NCBI GenBank assembly: GCA_030549495.1
Contig: JAUIRK010001056.1
Location: forward strand, 983,501 to 1,047,500
Reading direction: 5' to 3'
Length of the DNA: 64,000 bases
From: Nectonema munidae
Lineage: Eukaryota > Nematomorpha > Nectonematoida > Nectonematidae
In this document: positions 46,847-58,161 of the stretch, piece by piece
Layout: each line of letters opens with the position of its first letter
Position numbering within the stretch: the stretch's first letter is position 1
Translations under genes and position numbers: made by a program
Notes under the pieces: generated by a model
What the model saw: the letters and a program-made list of their open reading frames with translations, nothing else
Told to the model about the DNA's origin: nothing
Databases searched by the model: none

Positions 46847-47879
46847 AAGAGATTTGAAAAACATGGAAGATTAGATATTACAAATAAGTATACCAAAATT
46901 CTTAAAAATAAAATATATCTTAAACAAATAAGGTACTTTATACATAAAAAATAAAATCTAACCTATTAAGTTGATTAAAATATAGATTTAGATTATTTAT
47001 TCGTTATTATTAAAATAGGAGACATTTATAACTTAAAGTAAAAGTAAAAATCAAAAAATTTTAAAGTTTATAAAATAAAAGATAATTGTCAATTTGTTTT
47101 TATAAATAATAATTATTTTTCATATCTCTTTCCATTTTTTCTATATAACAAACTTAATTTCTCACTATTTTTATTTCGTTTCCAAAGACAAGTATTCGAT
47201 ATATGTTTGAGGAAGTAAAAAAAATTGGAAAAGAATTGCATGTAGTAAAGAAATATAACAAAAACTTGAGAAAAAAGAATTAATGTGTATATTCAAAAAA
47301 TGTATCATAAAGAAATCTTATCTTACATAAACATAATAGCAAGCTTGATATTACGGGGCGGTAAGCTAAAAAACTATTATGATTTTATCTTAAGGATGCT
47401 TGAGTATAAATTCATAAATAAGGATCTAACAAAAGTAAATTATGGCTAATTACAATTGTGTAAACATAAAATATTAGAATGTTTTTATAGAACTATTTTA
47501 ATCTTTTTATATTTGTTTCTCGCTATTTTTTCAGATCAACTTTTTACTTTTATCAAATTGACAGGATCTTACTTATTATAAATTAGCCAAGTTCAAGTTT
47601 TCTTTGAAAATTAGAAGTGCTAAAATTTTAAACGAAATTTTCCAATCTAACTGAGGTAGACACAACATTCATAAGCTTTTCTAAGATTCAAAAAACATTT
47701 TTTACTCATACTTTATTTCACAATGTTATAAAAACTATTATATATGCTGTAAAAATATAAAATATTGAAACTTTTGTATTATATTTTTAATTGTAATTTT
47801 CTATATTAATACTTATTTGTGATTGTCAAGTTATTACCATAACTATTCCCCAAGCTATTAAAAAATAATACGCAGATGC
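46847..47879. other. AT-rich spacer
   Basis: No gene, repeat end or structured RNA recognised. Confidence 0.4.
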
Positions 47880-48960
47880 TTTTTATATTACATATCTTCA
47901 CAAAACCTAATCAACAACTCTCAAATAGCCTATCTCCCTCACAAGAATTCAGAATCTGTCCTCTCAAATCTTACTACGTACATTCATATTTTTCTTTCTT
48001 TCCACAAAATTACCTCTATCTTCTTCTTAGACATATCAAATGAGTTTAATTATGCCTGGCATCCTGTTATCATTCTAAATATATATTGTAAAAATATCCT
48101 ACCCTATATTATAAAATTTATTCCCCATTCGTTATTATAGCAATGATATCTTTCAATCGAGTCCTTATCTTCAAACATAAATGCCATGTTGCACTTTTTA
48201 CTTTCACTCTGTCGATCCCATAGGGTAGTTGTCTCTCAAACATATTTTGGCTCAAATTAATTAATCCTCTTCTTGACATCTTAAACTCAAAAGCTAATTT
48301 CTCACAATACTATTCTGAAGACATGATTTTAGCATTCACCAAAAGTACACAAAGCCAAGATTGAAAGTTTAACTTACCTCTTCTAAACGCTTTCTCAATC
48401 AGCATACATGTACAAAATCTCATTCAATACCACTAAGAGTTCACTAGTTCACTTCACTCGAAAACACTAACCTCGCTTACCGATCCAAATCATAAAAAGC
48501 ATTGGTCTACCTCCCTCTATAACTGTAAAATACCTTGCACTAACATTTCAATCTAATTTATATTGGACTGAGCACTTTAAAAATCTCCACATTAAACTTA
48601 CAAAAATAGACTTCTCTGTGAATACAGTAATATCATACAAAAGGGTTCCTTCGCTTACACACTAATTGTATATATACAAATCCATAGTTCTTCCTATAAT
48701 TCAATATTATATACTTTCTTGTTGCTCATCACTCATGCATCCTTCCTCTTTATATTATCTTGACAAAATTCATAGGCGTTATTTAGTAAGCATCACATAA
48801 GCTTTTCACATGACACCTACACGCACTATTGAAATCATTATTTGCGGCTTACCTTTACATTTACAACTTAAAAAACTCTTTTAAAACGATATACACTCAC
48901 CTATAAATCTCTCTCTCCACCTTTCTTACATACTTCTTTTTTATTTCAATTAAAAAAACT
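47880..48960 (+). mobile_element. Degenerate LINE reverse transcriptase, A/C-rich type
   Basis: A pyrimidine- and A-rich plus strand reads, through stops and frame changes, FLDISNEFNYAWHPVIILNI (the lDisAFD..wh motif of LINE reverse transcriptases). Then comes a catalytic-region segment around ILAFTKSTQSQ, then MYKISFNTTKSSLVHFTRKH and ITVKYLALTFQSNLYWTEHF (the vkyLGl..d..l.W..H motif). Composition matches the RNase H-bearing LINE at 16.8-18.2 kb, so it is probably the same lineage, here keeping the upstream domain. 3' boundary unclear; a (TTC)n run near 49400 may be its tail or another's. Confidence 0.7.
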
Positions 48961-51900
48961 AATGAGTTTTTTAAGCATTATAAATTTTTGTTTGATAATT
49001 TGGAGGTTTCTTATCAATCTTTTAAAAATTGAGTAAAACATTACCTTTTATCAGTCAATAAAAATCAAAAATGATCTTATCGATATATTTGTGTCAAAAA
49101 TACCATTCATTCTCCATTTTTACTCTACATTTTTACTAAAAAATCTAATAACGGCCATTTTTGGCTTTTGATTTTTTAGAAAGAATATAAATCTGAAAAA
49201 AAAATTATCTTTGAAATTCATTTTTCTTTAAATTTGCACTTGGATGCTTTTTTTTCTTTTTTTGTTTTGGATATTCTTATGCTTTACATATATGAAAATA
49301 CACTTCAAAATGTATATGTTAATTTGTGCTTCCAGAATGGCATTATATAACATGGATATGTTTTTTCTATTATTAATGTTTACTAAATAAATATTCTTCT
49401 TCTTCTTCTTCTACTTACTTACCAGAGTTCTACACATTCCACTCATATTACAAGTCTATGCTGTCTTTTTGTCCCTTCTCTTTCCCATCATCTAGTTCAG
49501 CATGGCAATAAATCACTAACCTATACGAATACATCAGTGCGAGTAAAAATCTATAAAATATAATTCAATGCAAAAAAATTACATAATTTGAATACATTGA
49601 AATATTTGTGCAAAAATATAAATATATGTATATGAATACCTAATAATTTATATTGTGGCAATAGAGCACTAAAAAGAATTTTGTTGAGGATATAAACTTA
49701 ATAATAATTTAGGAAAAAATCATAAGAAAGAGAAATAAGGTAAAAATTTGATTTTTAAATTATATTATTGAATTGAAAGTGAATTAAACGTTAGTTGTAG
49801 GTAATTTGTAGAGATATGAAAAAATTTGGGTCAATAATGATAGCTCGACTTTATGTACTCAAAAAATTTAAAGTTTCATTATCTTAAAACTAGTATAGAA
49901 TGACTATAGTTCGGAGATATTTATCTATTCATTTTCATCATCTTATCCATTTCTAAAACAAATATGTTGAAAATTGCATGATTTTTAGCTATTAAAATTG
50001 TGGCTTTAAGAGTGACCCATTAAACCTTTGTCAATTAAAATAGATAAAAATAAATATAGAAGAAATATTTTATTGATTACTCCTATAAATTTCATCTTTT
50101 ATTATAATTTTCGATATTTTAGCTTTAATAAATTCGGAGCACTAAAATTAGGAGTTTTTTTTATCTTGACTCTGTAACCCTTAATGTATGTATTGATGGC
50201 GCATCGAACAAAGGTATAGCTATTATAAGGTAAGTTATAAATACTTTATTTTATATGGAAAAAAATAAGCCTGGTTCTATTTCGTAAGAAATGGGTAGGG
50301 ACTGCTCCGTCTTTATTTAAATTACTTTAACGTAATTTTTATAATACTCTGTACTAAATCTTATAAAAATATATTTTATTACAATTGCATATAAAGGTAG
50401 TGTTTTAGTGTAAATTTATTATTGTTATTGACTAATATAGTTTATCGACTCTATTCTAAAAATAAATACAAATTTTTAAATACAAAAATTAATCTTTTTC
50501 ATCTACCCCATCTAAAAATGTTGAAATAAAGGGTAAAATATTATTTTGATTTGACTTTTAAATCAAAAATAGTTTTGGAGAAGTTTCATAAACTTGTAAA
50601 TGATGTTCCTGTCTCCACTTTTTTAAAATTTTTGAAAATATTTAAAAAATTACTATAAAAGAGAACATTACAATTTTAAGCCATGTCTTTTGAACATTTT
50701 TTGCAAACCTTATAATGTGTTTTAAACAAAGCTTTTACACCTCAAACAAACCGAGTCGAGTTTAGTTTCTGATACGAAATGGTTTTCTCTTTTCAAGATA
50801 AATTTCATACACATTTATGACTAGAAAAGGTAAAAATGGACCTGAAGGGTTTTAATATTCTACACTAAAAATACATGTTTAATTTTAAATAGATAACTTC
50901 TAGTGAATTTTGCTAGTAAAAATATATCTTCGGTAAGGGAACATACATATATTACTTAACCCGAACTTTTAATCAGCCATTGTGCTTTTGTAACCCTAAC
51001 TTTTGTTCTGATATAACTCTTGGTCGGAAATTTAATACTTCACTTTTATCCTCTATATTCAACTAAGAAGTTTCTTCATTTGACACTTCTATTGTTTGTG
51101 CTCTTCTGTGATTGTGTCTTTGTTTTTCATGCCTAATAGGACAGTGTAAGCTTATGTAATAATAATCACTTGATGTTATTAATCCAAATGTTTTATTTAT
51201 AATTAAACATTGATTCCTTGCCAGATTTCATTAAAAAAAATTTGGCCTTTTGAATTATCCCCACGAACAAATGAACATCCTAATTCAATTTTTAATGGTA
51301 TTGGTGGTGGGAAAAACATTTTTTAATTTATCTTCCTTTTTGAACATGCCTTTCTAATGGGATGGCAATATATGTATATCCCCTAACAGAATACCTCTCT
51401 AATCTGAATACTTTAAATCTCAATGTATTCTTTAAGGAATTGGTTCTTGACCCCTCTGTCGTTACCCAAGTGATTTTCTTGTGGTAGCGAAGACAGAAAT
51501 ATAATTAGATTATTTAGCAGTTTACATCTAACTTAGTTAAGCTAAGAGATTATCTAAGTAGGTAGAAATCGAATACCTTAAAATTCCTTTACTTATTTAA
51601 TTATTTTAAAGAATAATCTTGCATAATTGTACAGACAGGAATGTCATAATCGCAATCCAATATAAAACGATTATTTTTAGATTTTTACTTTGAATGTCAT
51701 TAATGACAATTATGTTTTCTTACTCTTTGAGAAAATAATTTGGACTTTTTAACGTATAAAAACTTAAAACAATTATCAAATCAATAAAAAATTGATATAA
51801 ATGATCTGTAGGATGTTTTTTTTATCTATAGACAAAAATTGACTATCACAACTGTATTGTTTATGCTTGAGAAATGAATTTAGTTTTTACAATCATTTTA

Positions 51901-52056
51901 GTGATAAAATTCTATCAGCATTCAGAATAGATAAATTTTAATATATACGAAATTTTAAAAATAAGGATAAAAAATTAGAAAAAATTAATAGATCGATTTT
52001 CCAAATTTACTGAATTTTATTATTTAAAATTTTATAATAATTTTTAATCTCTTTAG
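48961..52056. other. AT-rich spacer upstream of the myotubularin gene
   Basis: A (TTC)n run near 49399-49418 is the only notable repeat. No exon recognised. The last few hundred bases should hold the promoter and a non-coding first exon of the myotubularin gene. Confidence 0.4.
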
Positions 52057-52113
52057 GAAGAATCAATTGTGGAATAAACTCTTTAGGAATAAAGAGAGAC
52101 AACAGTGAAAAAG

Positions 52114-53886
52114 ATGTCTTTTAGTGAAAATATTACTAGTACCTCTTCCTACTTATTCCTGAATGAGTCGATTCAAGCGGAAAGCTGTGACGTCAATTAC
52201 CTATGCCCATATACACAAGCATATCCGGGAATACTCATTCTTACCAATTTTCGCTTAATCTTCAAAACTGATAAGAAGCAGAACAATATCCTCGCAAAAA
52301 CAGCTCTGGGAAATGTCATTCAAGTCGAAAAGATCGGAAGTTTTTCGAGTAGAGGTGATAACTCTTATGGCATCGAAGTTATTTGCAAAGACTTTCGCAA
52401 TCTCAGATTTTCATTCAAACCCGAAATGCATTCAAGGAAGTTATTTTTCGAAAAGTTGCAACTCTTAGCTTTCCCTCTGTCCAATAACCTGCCTCTGTGG
52501 GCCTTTAATTTTCATGAAGTTTGCTCTACTAACGGGCACGAGGTTTATGACGCTGAGGCTGAATACAAAAGATTGAATATACCCGATGAAAGCTGGCGGC
52601 TATCTAGAATAAACAAAGATTACGCGTTTTCTGACACTTATCCCGCCTTGTTCTGCGTTCCTAAAAGTGTTAAAGATGAAGATTTGAAGAATATAGGCAA
52701 CTTTAGGAGTAAAAGCCGAATTCCTGTTCTAGCTTGGAAGCATCCAACTACAGATGCAGTTATTCTTCGATCCTCACAGCCAATGGTTGGCCTAGCTAAT
52801 CGTCGCAACTCAAACGACGAAGCCTTGATACTCGCAGCTCAAGAAAACAACGCACTTTCACACAAGTTCATCATATTTGATGCCAGGCCGAACGTCAACG
52901 CGGTCGCTAATAAAGCTAAGGGCGGCGGCTACGAGAGTGAAGAGTATTACCCAGAGACAGAAATTGAGTTTTTAGACATCCACAACATTCACGTCATGAG
53001 GGAAAGTAGTAGAAAGTTGAAGGAGGAGTGCTTTCCTTCGATAGATGAGAATCACTGGCTCACCAAGCTGGAGTCCACGCAATGGCTCGAACACATCAAA
53101 TGCATCTTGCTTGGAGCTTACAAAGTAGTGGATAGGATTGAAAACCAACAAGCATCTGTGCTTGTTCACTGCAGCGATGGGTGGGATAGAACCACACAAC
53201 TCACATCTCTCGCCATGCTCATGCTGGATGCCCACTACCGAACGCTCAAAGGCTTTCAAGTGCTGGTGGAGAAAGAGTGGTGCTCCTTCGGCCACAAATT
53301 CAATCATCGCTACTGCCACGGCGAAGAGAAGGCGACTAGTGTGGAAAGAAGCCCCATCTTCGTCCAATTCATCGATTGTGTGTGGCAGTTGACTTCCCAA
53401 TTTCCCGCATGCTTCCAATTCAACGAATACTTTCTTCTAGCCATTCTGAAGCACTTGTACAGTTGCTTTTATGGCACGTTTTATGGAAATTGTGAGAAGC
53501 AACGAGTAGAAGAGGGTGTCAAGGAAAGAACTTTGAGTTTGTGGTCATACATCAATGCTAAGCCTACTGACTACTTGAATCCCTTTTACAATGACTATAC
53601 CAAAGTTAACGCAGTATTGTTTCCGCTAGTAGGGCAGCGCCATCTTAAATTTTGGAGCCAATACTATCTTAAGCATAATCCTTGCACGTTTACAAACTAC
53701 CTCAACAGGCTTAGAACAACCGAGCTACTTTTAGCGAAGAAGAAACTTGAAGATCATTTAAATGAACTCAAGTTGGAGTACGAAAAAAACCATACTAATA
53801 CGGAAAAGGAAAAAAAATCCTCAGAAGTCAACCCTAACAATAACAATCCATTAAATTCGCTAATAGTAGATTCTCTGGATTTGTAA
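52114..53886 (+). CDS. MTMR2: Myotubularin-type phosphoinositide 3-phosphatase, intronless CDS
   Basis: 590 residues without interruption, from ATG in AAGATGTCTTTT (an upstream in-frame GTG is unlikely to be used). Residues about 10-115 form the PH-GRAM domain (PYTQAYPGILILTNFRLIFK, VEKIGSFSSRGDNSYGIEVI). About 150-500 is the phosphatase with SWRLSRIN, FIIFDARPNVNAVANKAKGG and the active-site loop HCSDGWDRTT, catalytic Cys353 and Arg359. CVWQLTSQFP and LWSYIN follow. Residues 535-565 look like a coiled coil for dimerisation. By family knowledge the enzyme removes the 3-phosphate from PI3P and PI(3,5)P2 on endosomes. Closest by eye to MTMR2, and MTM1/MTMR1 are the alternatives. Length is near the family's usual 600-640. 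A TTTTTAATCTCTTTAG acceptor 58 bases upstream suggests a spliced 5' UTR. GC content is higher than flanks. Vertebrate orthologs have many coding introns; this has none. Confidence 0.96.
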   Translation: MSFSENITSTSSYLFLNESIQAESCDVNYLCPYTQAYPGILILTNFRLIFKTDKKQNNILAKTALGNVIQVEKIGSFSSRGDNSYGIEVICKDFRNLRFSFKPEMHSRKLFFEKLQLLAFPLSNNLPLWAFNFHEVCSTNGHEVYDAEAEYKRLNIPDESWRLSRINKDYAFSDTYPALFCVPKSVKDEDLKNIGNFRSKSRIPVLAWKHPTTDAVILRSSQPMVGLANRRNSNDEALILAAQENNALSHKFIIFDARPNVNAVANKAKGGGYESEEYYPETEIEFLDIHNIHVMRESSRKLKEECFPSIDENHWLTKLESTQWLEHIKCILLGAYKVVDRIENQQASVLVHCSDGWDRTTQLTSLAMLMLDAHYRTLKGFQVLVEKEWCSFGHKFNHRYCHGEEKATSVERSPIFVQFIDCVWQLTSQFPACFQFNEYFLLAILKHLYSCFYGTFYGNCEKQRVEEGVKERTLSLWSYINAKPTDYLNPFYNDYTKVNAVLFPLVGQRHLKFWSQYYLKHNPCTFTNYLNRLRTTELLLAKKKLEDHLNELKLEYEKNHTNTEKEKKSSEVNPNNNNPLNSLIVDSLDL

Positions 53887-55080
53887 TAATATGAAATGGT
53901 TTGTTAATAATTATACACTACAAACTTTTTATAATTCAATAATTATTATTTTATACTTTTTAATATAAAAAACAAAATTTAGTGTTTATCTTACGATTAG
54001 TAAATAATTGAATTAGCATAAAAATTGATTTAAATTAGAGGAATTTATTTAAAAGAGATAGATGGAATTTAAATATCACTCCTTGATTTTGTTTGTATTG
54101 AGTGAATATGTTCAAACCGTGTTTGCTTGTTTCTTGTACATTTCTGCAACCTAAAAAGATGAAATATATTACAACCTTGACTTCAAACTTTGTGACATCC
54201 TTTACATTTACAGAATAAAAGCGAACGTATTAGCGAAATAATTAACACGTTTTATGATCTTCATAAGCTCCCATCTTGTAGCTCTTTTGACCCTCTCCTG
54301 GAAGCTAATCTAAGTTAAGCGTGGCTAATCCAAGTTAACTACTACTGCTACTATATATAATACCAAGCATGTCGATAAGGAGGGCGATGGGATGCTTATC
54401 CCCGGAACTTCCTTGAAATATATAAATGTATACGCTTTCTTATGGTTCAGGCCCAATTAATAGCAACTTTGTAGAGTATAGAGATGGGTTGTATAATACT
54501 CAAACTAACCACAACTAACACATAATGTGTTACTATATCTATTACGGTCTTTGGACTAACTTTAGCGGCCCCATTTGTCCATCAATTATCTTTAAAAATT
54601 TTATATTATTTAATCTTTAAAAAGTCTTAGTACAGTTGAGACTAGATTTTTTTATTCTTACCACGTGGAATCATTTAGCCTCACATACTATACTCGTTTA
54701 TTGAATGCCGTCAGAGAGGTTGCTTTCATAAACCTTTTCAGCCATTAGCTTTCAAGAATTAATCGTGTACTTTTGTTAAAAGAAAAAACTAAAAGCAAAC
54801 ATTTTTATTTCGTGTCTCAACGGTGACCCACTGCAATTGGAAGGGTCAACACTAGAAAGACAAAGCAGTTATTTTGACTGTTTTTACATAACCAAATACA
54901 TATGAATTTAAAATTTATTTTATTTACCAATTTTATTTTGTAAAATAATATTTTCAGCGTGCTGTAAAAATTAAATGAATTTTTTTTAACTATTTTTCAA
55001 AAACAATAAAAGAGTACGCATGCAAACTGTCCGTTTCGATTTTTAATTATTTTTAAACTCTGTTTATTCCAATAGATAAA
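53887..55080. other. 3' flank of myotubularin gene and spacer
   Basis: AT-rich. Near 54847-54890 the sequence GGGTCAACACTAGAAAGAC then AAAGCAGTTATTTTGACTG resembles subterminal sequence of piggyBac-like elements and could be the left end of the transposase remnant that starts at 55081, though no TTAA adjoins it. No gene seen. Confidence 0.35.
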
Positions 55081-56300
55081 ATGGAATTTGATTTTAACGA
55101 AGATAGTTTTGAAGGCAGTTCCAACAGTGATATTACAATTTTAGCTGAAATCAAAAGATTTTTTAAGTTTATCTAAAAATTTCTTTTCATTTGATTCAAA
55201 CTCTGATGGAAGATAAATCCAATTATATTTTTAAGGATTCTGAAATATTTTATTCTGATGGTAGTAGATGATTATAAGGAGATGTAAATATAGTCACACA
55301 TGTAAGGAAACCTCTTCAAAACAACAAGGCTCCCTTTCTTTTGCTAAGCGTTCCACGTTTGTACAAAGTAAAATCCAGATGGAATCTTCCTTTTGATATA
55401 AAAATTTTGAAGCTTGTTCTTAAATACACCTTGATAGAAGGAAAAGATTTGTATGGTAAAGATGGGGAGATTTCTTTGGAAGACTTGGAAAAATTTATTC
55501 GAAGTTTTATGCAAGAGGAATATTTCCACCAAAGCATGTATCTGTTTCAGAACTTTTGTCAAAAAAATGTGGTATTTTTATATTCAGAAAAACAAATGAG
55601 CAGAGACCAATTTAAAGAAATTCTGCGCGCTTTTAAATTTGATATCCACCCGAAAAACTCAACTAAAAATGATAAAAATACTGATATTCGGAAGTTTGGA
55701 ATATGTTCATTGAAAATTGTAAATGTCGTATCCATCTCCAATTCTTTGTTTTTATGAACAGTTGTTTCCTTCCAAAATTAGATGTCTTATACGACAATTG
55801 ATGTGAAATAAACAGAACAAGTTTGGAATCAAGTTCTGGTTATTCGTAGACGTTCAATCGAAGTTAGGTTGAACGCACTTATTTATACCGGCAAAGAATA
55901 AAATAGGAAAAAAGAACCGGTCGGTGAAACAGTCGTTCTGCGATTGATGAAACCTTTTCTGTCTGAAGCAAGGCTATAATGTCATGACAGATAATTTTTC
56001 AACTCTTTATATCTTGCAAAAAAATAGAAAAATAAAATAAAAACAATTATCTTTAAAACGATCAGAAGCTCTAAAAAAGAAATTCCACACTCTTGCAAGG
56101 CGTTGGTTCTTGATAAAAATTTAGGTATCTTTACGACAAAAATTTATGAAGTAATAGAGTCAAAATGTACGTTGTACGGGTTATGACTTTTTTAAACAAC
56201 AAAAAGTAGTTTGTTGTATCATAAAACGATGAACTTTCTTATAATTATGAGAAATAATAAGCTAAACTGATGAATGCATAATCACGTCATCCCGTAAGTA
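55081..56300 (+). mobile_element. piggyBac-like transposase remnant, N-terminal to central part
   Basis: Plus strand. It begins ATG with an acidic start (MEFDFNEDSFEGSSNSDI) as piggyBac proteins do. A 138-codon open stretch contains EKQMSRDQFKEILRAFKFDI, the conserved 'msr.rf..ilr.lrFdd' motif. Later frames give YTGKE, GETVVLRLMKPFL, DR-FFNSLYLAKK, KKEIPHSC and a KTMNFL-like end, the order expected around the catalytic Asp residues. Several frame changes and stops, so inactive. The C-terminal Cys-rich domain is not seen. Confidence 0.85.
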
Positions 56301-58161
56301 GTGATTAAGCATTATTTCATCATTATTATTATTGTGCTTTGTTTCATTCTATTAATTGTATCTTTTCGCTTCAATTTACTAAAGAGGTAATTGCACTTAC
56401 AATTCGCATTCATATCATACCTTGTTAAATTTTGTCAACTATTTTTTAGAGTAAAAAATTTAAAACTAGATCTATATTTGCAAAAAAAAAAGAAAAAAAT
56501 TGGACGTAGATTTATTTTATCAAACTTTAATTAAAACAATTTTCAACTAAAACTAAACTAACTTTTAATATATGTTCAAATAATTTATATGGGTTGTTGA
56601 CTTTTTTTAAAAAATATAGAGAATTTACGGGTTTTTGCTTTTTCTACAAAAAAGTTTATTAAACTATGCTACAGGAAAGACGAAATAAAAAAAGTCATAA
56701 CTCTAGTGTACACATACATCGTATAAAGTGAAAAAATAAATGTGTTAACATTTTGAGCTCTCTACATAATAGCTTTTGTTTGTTGTAGACAAATTGGCAA
56801 AACAGTATACCTAGTTGTAGAAGATGGCCTGCTGATGTTTTTTGCAATATGCTTCATATTTCCGAAATCAATACCTGGATTATATATTAAGATATTTTGA
56901 AAGTAAAAATATCAAGAAAAAAATATATACAAAGTTTAGCATCTGAACTGACAAATAATATGGAAGCAGATACACAAGAAAGAAAACAATCCCCGATTAG
57001 ATTTTGTAAAAACAAAGTTAGCATGTAGAAAATGCAGTTAATTAATTTTATTAATGAATAAAATAATTTGTAAAAAATGTCAAATTTGAAATAATTTTTT
57101 ATAGTGATGACTATTGTGTATAATTCGACTGCTTGCTAAAAACCTTGCATACTTTATTGGTCTCCAAAGGATTTTACTTCATTTTATATTTAAATTTTAA
57201 AGATAAAAACAAGTTTTTTAAAAAGTGTGTCCTTTAAACCGAAAAGAAGCTAACAATTGAAAAGTAGTTGAAAAGAAATTAGCAAACCACAAAAAATACC
57301 ATTTCAACCAGCGAAGAGTCACTCATGCTTCTAATCAGAATTGTTGAGTAAGAGTCTTGGAGTCGCAGGTTTTGAGAAGGACTCCGTCTCCGATTTAAAA
57401 AAAAAGAGTTGTATTTATATCTTGTGTTGACTAAGAAATAAATTCATAGACACTCTCTTTAATGTCCAATGTTGTAAAAAGACGCAACACAATAAATGTT
57501 TGTTTTTGCAACTCAGAAAAATCAGAAATATTCAATAAAATTAAAGAATGAACTTATGGCAGACTGGAGGACTTTATGGGCAGAAAGTTTTTCGAAAAAA
57601 ATTTCAAATCGAATACATTTGAAGAAATAATTAAGGATAACTTTGGTTTTGAATGCAATTGTTTTGGCTTAGATAAGGTTATAGACAAGTATTTGGAAAT
57701 TATTTTTGAAGACAATGTAAGAAAGACACTAAACTACAAATACAAAGCAAAAACAACATTTTAATAAATTATGTGGAAGAAAATAGATCAAACATTTTGC
57801 GTTGCAACATAAAGCAGATGAGTCTAAGATTCAGAACATCTTTCAATGACTATCTAAAATCAACTTTCACAAAGGAGCTTGAAATACGGTACATTTAATA
57901 TTAATTTTAGATTGAAAATGGAGTCAGTAATTTATAACTGATGTTTCTAAAGCAATTTTACATGATTTAAAGTTGAAGATTTATAATATGTGCAACGGAA
58001 ATGTTGATGTTAGGTCATCAGTGTTGAAAAGATACACATAAATGGAGTTGGAGTCGCAAAATTATAAATAGTTGAGTAGTGGGAGTCACCAAATATTTTT
58101 CCGTGGAATTTTAGTTCAGCCTCTTTAGCTTGAGCTGCTAAGATTGAGCCATTATATCGTT
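56301..58161. other. Spacer with GGAGTC-type repeats
   Basis: AT-rich. GGAGTC/GACTCC-type repeat fragments lie around 57350-57410 and 58035-58090. A 62-codon open stretch at 57576-57764 (GRKFFEKNFKSNTFEEIIKD) has plausible composition but no family resemblance. The missing last exon of DNA ligase I may lie here, but I could not identify it. Confidence 0.4.

Noticed and set aside
52972-53418. 148-codon open frame antisense to the myotubularin gene (and an 84-codon plus-strand frame at 53138-53392)
   Set aside because: Both overlap the conserved phosphatase core and owe their length to its higher GC content; neither has protein-like composition or splice and start signals.
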